From assembly GCA_014871385.1 (NCBI GenBank), contig CM026424.1, positions 5,658,064-5,722,063 on the forward strand: a DNA stretch of 64,000 bases. Reading direction: 5' to 3'. This stretch comes from Ceratodon purpureus. Taxonomy: Eukaryota > Streptophyta > Bryopsida > Pseudoditrichales > Ditrichaceae. Position numbers and translations under genes: made by a program. The notes beneath the pieces are model-generated. The model was not told the origin of the DNA and did no database searches. It saw nothing but the letters and a program-made list of their open reading frames with translations. Numbering within the stretch: position 1 is the first letter of the stretch; the number at the start of each line of letters is the position of its first letter. This document shows, piece after piece, positions 12,599-21,791 of the stretch.

Positions 12599-13138
12599 TG
12601 AGGTCTAATATACATAGGTGTTGGACCCCACAATTATTAACACATCTATTCTAAAATAAACTAGCCTATGACCACTACTTATCCATGAGTGCCATCTAGT
12701 ACACAAAACATCTGTAAACACTAAGAATACATTTATCAACCACCAAGCTCATGACATTGATGAAAATGAATGCAATAATGGTCCTTGTGGATTAAAATTT
12801 TGGTACAACTAGAATGAGACAAATGTGGCATTGAAAATTTGAATATATGCTTTCAATTTTTAACAAAAATCATGAAGTGATATCACGTTTGGTAAATGGT
12901 CATATTTGAACGGAATTAGGTTGATTTTACAAACAAAAAACAATAATGATTTAATGTTGATTAGCTAGGTAATGGACTATTCTACCGGCCTTCATTCCAA
13001 TTTCTTCTAAAAATTCATAACTAAGTCAATTACTATCAAAAAAGTTATAACTTTAATAGTTGCATTCATCTCCAACCTTATTTTCTTTCAAGAAAAAATA
13101 ATGACATCTCACACAATACTTGCAAAAGGTTGCATTCC
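12599..13138. other. AT-rich spacer
   Basis: Nothing recognised between two TTAA-flanked elements. Confidence 0.5.
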
Positions 13139-13379
13139 TTAACCCTTAAACGTCATATGCTTTCCTGATTCCACTCCCAAAATCTCTTTTAAACTCCATT
13201 TTAAGCATTATTCTATTTTTAATTTGCCTAAGCTCTATTCTAAGAAAGTATAGATCTCTTTAAGGTGCTCAGTTTGACATTCTAAAAATCCAATTTGGTA
13301 TAATGGAGTGTAAGTTATGAGCAAGATTCTCAAAAAAAAAACCCAGCCCCTCGGGCTGGGTCTGACGTTTAAGGGTTAA
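13139..13379. mobile_element. TTAA-flanked element, copy B (241 bp, short form)
   Basis: The ends form a perfect 17-bp inverted repeat, TTAACCCTTAAACGTCA at 13139-13155 and its complement at 13363-13379. Immediately inside the right terminus lies a strong hairpin (cccagcccctcgggctggg, 13341-13359). No coding capacity. It shares end structure with copies A, C, D and E but is much shorter, so it looks like an internal-deletion derivative. Confidence 0.78.
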
Positions 13380-13794
13380 AATGGTCATAGGCTGATTCAC
13401 CTTATTATCGAGGGATAGGAAAGGTCATGAGACGCAATCACACAAACAGGACATACACTCTCCCGTGAAACAAATATACCCTACGACCGTGGTATGCAAG
13501 ACCGTAGGTAGCGCAATGCAACAAGCAGAAAGGAGAAAGCAGAAAGCAGTTTCCCTCCAATACGAATACGGGCCATGATGCCACAGCATTCAACTCCGCT
13601 GCCCCACTCCCTAAACTTCAATTCTCCCATTGCTTGTACATATACTAAACTCACCATTCCTCAATTGCATGTCCTTACCATCGCCACTCTCTCCCAAGCA
13701 CATGATCCAATTCCGTCCGACATGCATTTCATCTCCGTAACCGAGGGTGTTTCGTCAGGACTCTTCGCCTGACCACACTTCGCTCATACATCGC
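13380..13794. other. Spacer upstream of GIF copy B
   Basis: No gene supported. A 65-codon open frame at 13575 has no family features. The region may contain distal promoter sequence of GIF copy B. Confidence 0.45.
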
Positions 13795-15710
13795 CACGAG
13801 AATCGCACATGCACAGTGTTGGTATCTGAGGGAGGACGAGGAGCTGTTTTGTGGTTTGGTGTGGAGCGGAGTTTAATTGCTGTGGGAGTCGTGGGTGCTT
13901 GGAGCGGGGTTAGGGTTTCGCTTGTTGATTCGTTGGGGGCGATGACGCAGTGAGCGCAGAGGTGATTTTGTTGGGAGGAGCGTAAGGGTTGAGGGGGCGA
14001 GAGGGAGCGGGTGGATTGTTGTTATTCGTGAGGCCGAGTTAAATGCAGCAGCAAATGGCGGCGTATGCGGGGACGTCCATCACCACGGAGCTCATCCAGA
14101 AGGTCCGCTGCTTTGCTTTCTTAGTCTTGTCGCTGTGGGGTGGCATCGGTTGATTGGTTTAAGCTAGAGGGACGGAAGTGTTTGTTTACCCGCGTGTCGG
14201 TGGGGTGGGCGGTTTGGATGCTTGCATGTTGGAATGTGAATGGGAAGCATTTTGGGAGAGGGGTTGTTGTGGATGAGAAGGTATTGGATCGGGGACCCTA
14301 CGCTTTGGGTAACCTACTTTAGGGGATGTTGGAAATGTTTTCTGTGGTGTGGGTAGGGGCTGATTTGTAAGCGGGGCCTGTTTTGGAGAGGCCAGGAATG
14401 TGGTTGCATGAAAGGGAGAGAGAGTAAGTGCTTGCAGATTTTGGTTGTGGGACCTGTACAGTGGTTGGTGGTTAGTCTTCCAGTTACGAGAGAACAGAGA
14501 GCAATGGAAGCGTTACGGAGGTGTAGGTCATAGTGGCAGTTGGGGCGTTGGTTTTATGAAATGAGTGTGGTTTGGGGGTCTGGTCGAAGTGGCGGCGAGT
14601 GTGTGCGTGTGGAGCGTCTGTTACACGGGTAGTCTACATGGTCTATCTTGAACGTTTGGGGTTTAGGGTTTTGGAAGTGTCAGGGAGGTAAGGGATTCTG
14701 GAAGCTTTGTCGTCGTGGTGTTATGCAAGTATGTTGGCACAGAACAGGACTGACCGAACAGTAAAACTGGGATGGGGATGTGGCCTATCATATTTCTTGA
14801 AGGCGATCACTGGTATGTGCGTGCGGGGTGGCTTGTCAGTTGTATTTGTAAGGCACAGGTTCCGTAGGGCTGCCTAGGGTTGCAGTGTCTTACATGTGGT
14901 TGTGATGTCCTTGCGCGTGCAGTACCTGGACGAGAACAAGCAGCTGATTCTTGCAATTCTGGACAATCAGAACCTGGGAAAGCTGAACGAGTGTGCCAAG
15001 TACGATTCTGACCTTCTCCATGTTTTCATGTTGTTAGGAATGCGGGACACTGACATGGATACAGCAGAGATGCGTGGATATGGATGCGAGCCGCTTGTAG
15101 CGCACACGAAACGCACCTGCTGGTTATTAGGCACTGTTGTGGGTTTTATCTTCGTGCTAGCGTTGAGGATGTATGTTCGAGGAAGCCATTCCTGGTTTAT
15201 TTTGTGTTGGTGTCCGAGTTTTAATGTCGAGCTGGATTTGTGTGCAGTTATCAAGCGAAGCTGCAACAGAATCTGATGTACCTCGCAGCCATCGCAGATG
15301 CACAACCTCAAGTGAGCCAGAACCCAGCTCCGGTGAGATAGACGGACTTCTACCTAGACGATTACCGTATGGGCAGGAAACAGATTGTGTGGACTGTTAC
15401 CATTATGCAGAATGAGTAGATGTCAGGGCTAGTATTGTTGAAGCTTTTGTGCTTGCAGGTTTTATGATATTATTTTATTTGGTGAGTGGAACTGGCCTTT
15501 TGAGGAGTTTGGAGGCAGATGTTTTGTTTCCGAAGAGCATGATGCAGCATTTCGAAGGTTCTGAGAGTTTGTATGGTATGGAAAGGCTGCTACAGTGACA
15601 ATGGTATGGAAGTTTTGCTTGGCCTGGCTCAGGTGTTTGACAGATGTGATTGGCGTTTGTAGGTTCCAGCAGCGCAGCCCATGCAAGCATCGCAGCAGTA
15701 TATTCAACAG

Positions 15711-15748
<38 letters not shown>

Positions 15749-16470
15749 GCAACAGCAGATGATGATGAACCAACGAAGCTCAGTTCCACCGTACATGCAA
15801 CAAAGCCAACAGGGGTCGCAGAACACATCACCGCAGTCGCAGCAGGCCTATCACAACCAGCAAGGCGTGGTTGCACAGGGAAGCTCGGGGATGCATATGA
15901 TGAACAACTCGATGGGTGGGAACGGGAACCAAGCGGGAGGAAGCATGTCAGAGTACGGGAAGGCGGAGGGGTCACGGGATGGCAGTGCAACGAATCTGAA
16001 CGCGAGGAGTGATGGCTCACAGGCGGGGGCTCCGACACTGGGACATGCGAGGGAGGGCAATGGAGTGGCCGGGGAGGAGCCTGAGGCTTCTTACTTGAAG
16101 AGCTCGAACGAGTAGGCAACATGGCTGAACGAAGAAAAGCTGTGTACCTCTTTTGGGTGTTCCCAGTGTAACAGCCTTGCTCTATGTTGTCAAAGTGAGG
16201 TTGAGTTGGATTTGCGATGCTGTGCGACGTTCATGTGCATGAGCTTCTGTGATGCGAACTCGAATAGGGGTGGGGTTTTTTGAATTTTGTTTTTTGCGAA
16301 GATACCCTATATTATGAAGTTTGTTACAGCAAGCCACGGACAGTTTATTTTTTTTACTTTGTTAAAGTGGGTGAATATGTAGTTTGTTGCATTCCGGGGT
16401 TCCTTAAGTCGAGGTCTATATTTGCTAGATGTGTCAGATGCATTATCCAGGGCTGTGCTTTGGACAATGA
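13795..16470 (+). repeat. Right arm of the inverted GIF gene duplication
   Basis: Inverted counterpart of 5265-8000. Similarity starts in the promoter/leader (tcgcacatgcacagtg versus the minus-strand tcgcatatgcacggtg) and runs into the 3' UTR, where both copies share ccagggctgtgctttg. Outside these limits the two flanks are unrelated. Confidence 0.85.
14043..16115 (+). CDS. GIF: GRF-interacting factor (SSXT/SNH-domain transcription coactivator), copy B
   Basis: Four exons: 14043-14102, 14923-14999, 15248-15332 and 15663-16115, giving about 224 aa with the same junctions and phases as copy A. The role is as for other GIF proteins: coactivator of GRF factors and link to SWI/SNF. The N-terminal SNH domain is the same as in copy A through AIADAQPQ. 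Main differences lie in exon 4: the glutamine run is 18 residues here against 8 in copy A, and there is a three-residue insertion (GVV) after YHNQQ. The C-terminus is again SYLKSSNE. A telo-box-like tagggttt lies in the leader near 13910. No disabling change is seen. Copies A and B point away from each other, with about 6.3 kb between start codons. Confidence 0.93.
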
Positions 16471-17265
16471 ATTGTACCCGTTGTCGTTTTCAGCAACGTG
16501 AATGAGTTTTTGCAATATGAGTTATTTGGTTTTGTTTATGAAATTAAACATGATTGTGTATCGTTGCACTTTATTAAGTGGCATCTCTGGTGTGTTGATT
16601 TGTCACTAGTCTGAGTTGAATGTCAGTGATTGGCGGTTTCTTGGCACATTTGTTTTGTGTCATTTTCTCATGGTTATTGGGGTTTACTGTTTTTCGACGA
16701 GTTGCGAGTTTATGGAGTTCTAAATTATTTTTGAAAATAAGATTCTTTATTTACAACTGCTCTTCTCTCGAAAAAACGGTGTCTGTCTATTGATGCATTG
16801 CAAAATTACGCAGTTAGACTGGGAGACTTGTTAAATTGATGTATCTTTCACACTCAAGCTACCCAAGTTATTAGGTTGGAATGTGGGAGAAAATCAATCG
16901 AAGAGCAAGCAAATTTTACCTGGAGTGAATGGGTAGTTGAATTGATCCCAATGTAGTTCGCGGGAGGGATCGGTGCAACAGATTGAACGCTTTAGAACAA
17001 AACCATTCGTTTCACAAGTTTTAGTTAGGAATGTTGAGTGATTTGTTATGATATTTTGGAACATATTTAAACTTTCGGAGGTCTTGTAAACTTTCGGAGG
17101 TCTCATTATCATCCGAAATGAGAAATCTGCAACTGGAAGGATTCGATTTCCCATGGTTGACGAGCGAATTTGATCGAGCAGATTGAGGAGCTAAATCAAT
17201 GATTACCAACACAAACAAGATTATTCTGCAACTCAGTTTACCAACAATGTTTGTCAGATAGAATA
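16471..17265. other. Intergenic region between GIF copy B and the snoRNA-like cluster
   Basis: No coding gene. A short direct repeat (aaactttcggaggtct) occurs twice, near 17068 and 17088. On the minus strand it reads cctccgaaag, which also occurs inside the U61-like RNAs, so the repeat may be a worn further member of the cluster. Confidence 0.45.
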
Positions 17266-17369
17266 GCACCATTCGGACAACGAGTTCATCACTAGGCTAA
17301 TAGTAAATCGGCTTAGCAATAGGTCATCAGGACCAAGTGGTCAGATGTATTATTTCTCATTTTGCGCCG
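17266..17369 (-). ncRNA. C/D-box snoRNA-like unit, type C', copy 1
   Basis: Minus-strand sequence with the shared phrases cctgatgacc (D'/C' region) and aactcgttgtc before the 3' end. The matching unit at 18046-18132 is 763 bp away. The terminal D box is poor here (ccga for ctga) and the C box is not clear, so this copy may be degenerate. Confidence 0.35.
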
Positions 17370-17445
17370 CTTGGAAATCATTTATACGGCCTCTTACCCA
17401 GGAATCTTTAAAGTTTTCAAAAGGATTCTGATAGTCCGCGAGACT

Positions 17446-17523
17446 TCCACTACGGTATAAAACTCAACATTACATGAAGTCATCAGGACCGGGTTTGCAA
17501 CATAGCAGTTTATCATCAGTGAA
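17446..17523 (-). ncRNA. C/D-box snoRNA-like unit, type C, copy 1
   Basis: Minus strand: a clear C box (ctgatgat) near 17517 and an internal cctgatgac. The D box position is weak and the closing stem is short (ttcac with gtgga). It aligns with 18237-18321, which has better ends. Confidence 0.4.
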
Positions 17524-17558
17524 CAGTTCCTTCGGACAACACCCAAACGACATAGTAC

Positions 17559-17637
17559 GCTCAGGTAACCGCAACAGGAATATTGGTCTCACAGGCTACG
17601 AGTAGCACTTAACCTTCCTTTTGTCATCATAGCAGCC
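17559..17637 (-). ncRNA. C/D-box snoRNA-like unit, type B, copy 1
   Basis: Minus strand: box C (atgatga, 17630-17624) and box D (ctga, 17564-17561) enclose about 60 bases that are almost unchanged in the second copy (18366-18445), while sequence outside has diverged. That is the pattern expected of an RNA gene. The stretch before box D, cctgttgcggttac, would be the guide. Its target was not identified with confidence. Confidence 0.6.
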
Positions 17638-17666
17638 ATGATACAGAGTCTAGAGCAAAATGAATT

Positions 17667-17759
17667 GGATCACTCAGTACTTCTTAGAGGTTGATACCCA
17701 CACTTGGCCATAAGGCCTTTCGGAGGATTGACAGATATTTTCAGTGATCCTCGTGATCC
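17667..17759 (-). ncRNA. U61-like C/D-box snoRNA, copy 1
   Basis: Minus strand RNA of 93 nt closed by ggatcac at the 5' end and gtgatcc at the 3' end. Box D (ctga) is intact and preceded by the same guide, cctctaagaag, as copy 2. The C box differs from copy 2 at the key position (ggatca instead of ggatga), so assembly of the snoRNP may be impaired. Confidence 0.55.
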
Positions 17760-18045
17760 AGACGTCCCAGAGTGACAAAACTTCCTCCTGCCCAGGTCTA
17801 TTCCTCAAATGCAGGTAGAGCAGAAGTCTTGCACAATGTGGTACCTAGGCAACATGTCCCAATTTTCCGGTGATCCCATCTCCATCGGGACCGCAGAAGT
17901 ATGTGGAGACAGGATAGGGGTTGGTTTTCTCTAGGTTTAAATATTTTGGTCTGGAGTTTTAGGAAGTTGAAACTTTATAAGATAACCTCCAGTCTAGGTT
18001 ACGTTGTTTGTGATTTCCCCGACTAAATCTGTCCTGTGGCAGGGC

Positions 18046-18132
18046 ACCACTCAGACAACGAGTTTATATATTCCGCTTAGCACAAGGTCATCAGAACCAA
18101 GTGCTCGGAGTGAATTGTCTCCTCATCGTGGG
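18046..18132 (-). ncRNA. C/D-box snoRNA-like unit, type C', copy 2
   Basis: Minus strand: a closing stem ccac/gtgg, a C-box-like cgatgagg, an internal ctgatgacc and a terminal box D (ctga, 18054-18051) preceded by aaactcgttgt. Box C is not canonical. It belongs to the four-unit cassette. Confidence 0.45.
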
Positions 18133-18236
18133 CAGCTGAATCCACCAGAATGTTGACTTCTCCAAATGATCTACACAACATCTGTTTTAATACGAAGGAT
18201 TAACGGAAGGTTTCCGACTTTTAGGTCCTCAAGACT

Positions 18237-18321
18237 TCCACTAAGACAACGAGTTTATAATCCACATTACACTAGGTCATCAGAACCTAGTGATCGGGTT
18301 ACAGTTTGTCATCATTGTGGA
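18237..18321 (-). ncRNA. C/D-box snoRNA-like unit, type C, copy 2
   Basis: Minus strand: the 85-nt unit is closed by tccac/gtgga. Box C atgatga lies at 18315-18309, an internal ctgatgacc acts as D'/C', and the terminal D box is a variant (ctta). The stretch before it, aaactcgttgt, is the same as in unit C' copy 2, so the C and C' units appear related. Confidence 0.5.
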
Positions 18322-18365
18322 GGTTCCTTCGAATCATCCCCCAAGTAGAAACAGATTAAGGTAGG

Positions 18366-18445
18366 TGCTCAGGTAACCGCAACAGGAATATTGGTCTCAC
18401 AGGCTACGAGTAGCACTTAACCTTCCTTTTATCATCATAGCAGCC
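18366..18445 (-). ncRNA. C/D-box snoRNA-like unit, type B, copy 2
   Basis: Minus strand: box C atgatga, box D ctga (18072-region equivalent at 18372-18369), and a short imperfect closing stem (ggctgc with gcacc). Between the boxes it differs from copy 1 at about one base. The candidate guide before box D is cctgttgcggttac. Box spacing suits a C/D snoRNA of about 80 nt. Confidence 0.62.
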
Positions 18446-18464
18446 ACAAACCACATAATAGATT

Positions 18465-18555
18465 GGATCACTCAGTACTTCTTAGAGGTTGTAACCCACA
18501 CTTGGCTAAAAGCCTTTCGGAGGATTGACAGTATTTTTGGTCATCCTCGTGATCC
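18465..18555 (-). ncRNA. U61-like C/D-box snoRNA, copy 2
   Basis: Minus strand RNA of 91 nt. Perfect 7-bp closing stem ggatcac/gtgatcc, C box aggatga just inside the 5' stem, D box ctga just inside the 3' stem. The 11 bases cctctaagaag before box D are the exact complement of cttcttagagg, a conserved phrase of eukaryotic 18S rRNA. By the box-D-plus-five rule the target is the second U of that phrase. From memory this is the site methylated by U61 in animals and plants (human Um1442). U61 identity is therefore an inference from the guide. Confidence 0.75.
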
Positions 18556-18899
18556 AGAAGGCCCAAAACAATTGAAAAAGAATGAGTGTCGAAGCTTCTT
18601 CCTGCCCAGGTAGATTCGTCAGGGCCAGGTCGAACAGCTGCCGACCGAGTTTCCTCTCGGCAACTTTCAGCGCTCATATGTGCTACCATGTTCAAGCACA
18701 CGAGTGACTCTAGTCAATTTGCCTCAGATGACCCACATGACAAAACCAATCAAAACCAAACCACTGACTAGAAACAGGAAGGAACTATCACCAAAGAGCT
18801 ACCACACAATAAGAACGCGGAGCTACCCTCGAGGACAGCAACGCGGTGAGAAGAAGGGGTTGTGAGCATGATGGACTGATAAGCGGGAGCGGCCATGGC

Positions 18900-18958
18900 G
18901 GCTTATAAAGGAGCAGCAACGGCACTTTGAAGGCCAATAAATTAGGGTTAGGGTTTCG
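18900..18958 (-). promoter_or_regulatory. Probable promoter of the snoRNA-like cluster: telo-boxes plus TATA
   Basis: On the minus strand aaaccctaaccctaa (18956-18942) is followed about 35 bases later by ttataagcc (TATA-like, 18909-18901). Telo-boxes (aaaccctaa) are typical of plant promoters for ribosome-biogenesis genes, including snoRNA clusters and ribosomal proteins. Transcription would start near 18870 and run left through all eight units as one precursor. No protein gene explains the promoter. Confidence 0.55.
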
Positions 18959-18960
18959 GT

Positions 18961-21649
18961 ACCCACGAACTTCGAACTAACTTGGTTGCTCCGAAAAGTC
19001 GAACGGACGAAAAAGAGAGTCAGAGGTCTTTCAGTTTAGATTTTTAAAAAGAAATTAAACACAAGAGTTGAAAGCATTCTCTTAACAAAGGTTTCTTGTA
19101 CAATTAATGGAGATTTTGAGTTCGTTTTTGAAGGCCGAGAAGCCTGAATAAGTATTTATTTGTTGGATTTTTTGTGAATATTTGTATAATATTGACCAAG
19201 AAATTATGATTTCTACAATAAGTAGTATAATAACATTGTTGGTTAATATCAGGAACTTGTCAGATTTTTAATATGTTTTCATTTTTTGAGAATCAAAATA
19301 AAAAAGATAATTTAATTAGTCTAATTTTAGTTTCTATGAATTTTATCTAAGAAAGTAAATCAATGTTATAAAACATACATATTAAATTTGACTTGATAAT
19401 TATTCAAGTATGAAAAAGATGTAAATCATGAAAAATCAAAAGGAGTGTTGTCATTGAGTAATCATAAAAGGCCAATTGTGAATAAATATATCATTAAAAA
19501 TAAGAAAATTACTTGTTAAAATATGGTAGCTATAAATCCAAAAATTAAAATAAAGCTTCCTCTTGTAATTCCAAAAATTCTACTTCAACTCTAGTATCAG
19601 TTGTTAGAACCTTCTTTATAGAAATTATTCTAAATTTACATTAAGGTCATTCATCAAAGAATTTTCAATGGGTTCAACGAATCAAAGGATTTATTTGACT
19701 TTAAAACCATTAAGAATTGAATCTAAAAGTACATTAATGAATGTTCCAATCAATATCATTTGTTTTAATGGATGGACAACCTTTTATAAAGAATGATTCC
19801 TCTAAAAGTGCATATATAGCACTCTTGCTCATTGTACTCTTAATAATGTACTTTCAAATCCATTCAAACAAGAAGATAAAATTTAATTGATCATTCCTTG
19901 CAACACTAGTTTTCATCAATTTATAATAATTTAAAAATGATCAATTATAATCAAAATAATAATTTAAAAACCTTAAAAGCCCTTGACATTCAAAAACATA
20001 TACAATATGCATAATAACAATACATATGAGAACAAGTAAATGCAAAAGTTAATATGAAAAAATAGATCAAAAAAGAAGTAAAAAATAATATTTAAAGTAT
20101 TAATATAGTTGTCAACGAAACAACTAGCTTAGTTGAAGATCTTCTTCAATGAAGATTAGAGCATCAAAATCACTTCATGTATCTTCAACAATTTTCAAGG
20201 TTGGTTAATTTGTAAGCTCTACTACAACTTACGCGTATTGCAGCATAGTGTTGCATATTCAAATCATTGTATTCATTCACTTTAAGTTCATTTTACTAAT
20301 CCCAAAGAGTTTCATTTCACTAGAATAAAAATATTGCTCAATTTTTGAGTGCCTAACTAACCGTTTAATATATATTTTTTCTAGTAAAATTACAACTTGT
20401 AGGTTTCCCTATATATATAAGAAGATATTTTATGGTGAAAAATAAAGTATATTCTAAACCAAATTCAATTTTTATTAATAAAAATAATTTTGTACACGTA
20501 AATAAATTCCAAAATTATGCTATTTTGCTGTATTTGCACATTTGTAGCATTACTATATTTTTGTTGTATTAGATAATTGCAAAAGTGTAGGATCAATATC
20601 ATGTTTTTTAATACAACTTGTAGATTAAACATTGAATTTGAAATTAATGAAAATCCTTGAATAGACTTTCATGTATTTTCTTGGATAAGTTTTTTGTTGG
20701 ATTAAATTCAAGGGTAACAAAATCAAAGTATTTTTAAATGTGTATCATTTATTTGGTGCTAGATACTCTTTTTAAAACTTCATTTTAATAATATTTATCT
20801 TTTAGTTATTCAAAGTTTAAATTGATGTAATTAACTATAACTAGATTTGTTTGGATTTCTCTTGATCTCCATCTTAGTTATTGAATATGCAAATGAAATC
20901 TTCTGTTATGAACTAATACCTTATTTCTTTTGTCAAATTTCTTTCAATTATTAAAATTCAGTTAAGAGTTTATGATCGTTCCACATACAAGAAACGTCTT
21001 GCCTACAATATACTAAAATTATTAATACCATATTTACAAAGGTTTTTTTTTATACCACCTACTTTCAAGAATATACCATCTTGAACTACACGTCTTCTAG
21101 AGTCGATTTCTTCATGAATACATCTTAAAGGTTGTAGAAGATTTGATCTTTTCAATTCTACAACAAGATAATATTGGACTTTACATAAATCAATTTCCTA
21201 GAAAGAATAAATAATTTGTTGACTAAATATTATGTTTAATATATAACATTATTTATAGATTTTTTTGATCCTCATATAGCTAAATTCCACCTAGATAGTT
21301 TAGACTCTTCTACTTATGAAATACCTTTAAAGATACATTACATTTTCTTCATCACATAACACCAAAATATCATTCAACATAAAAAACTTTGCAACAACTC
21401 AATAGTGAAAAAGCCGACAAAAATACCCAACGCAATATCAAATATATTAATATATTAATACATAAACATTTGGAACAAAATTTTGATGAGAATGCAATAG
21501 ACCCTCACATGGCCCAAGAAACTCTCCAAGTCCAAACACATTGAGAAAGTGAAGGGGTGGTAGATTCACCCCAGAATAATGTTCTGATATCTAGAGCTCC
21601 CGAACATAACGTCGGGTTTTGGGTCCGGTGACGGTTTCGGGCAGCCATT
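18961..21649. other. AT-rich intergenic DNA
   Basis: Very AT-rich sequence without open frames of note, RNA genes or clear repeats with ends. It is likely transposon-derived or decayed, but nothing can be named. Confidence 0.5.
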
Positions 21650-21653
21650 TGAT

Positions 21654-21661
21654 TAGGGTTT
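21654..21661 (+). promoter_or_regulatory. Telo-box upstream of the bL21m gene
   Basis: The motif tagggttt lies about 130 bases before the chosen start codon. Such boxes are common in promoters or leaders of plant ribosomal protein genes. Function is inferred from position. Confidence 0.4.
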
Positions 21662-21791
21662 AGCGAGGGGTTTGCGAGGTTCGCAGTTTACTCGCACTCT
21701 GTTGCGCGAGCGATGGCGCATGGGCGCAACCATTCCATGGCCACGACATAATCATCGCTCCTGCACCCTTGCCTGCGAGGCAACCTTCCCG

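Noticed and set aside
17266-18555. Protein-coding or U2 snRNA origin for the repeated block at 17.3-18.6 kb
   Set aside because: Frames are short and not kept between copies. A phrase like U2 (ggccttttggc) was considered, but order and surroundings do not match U2, whereas C/D boxes and the closing stem do fit snoRNAs.
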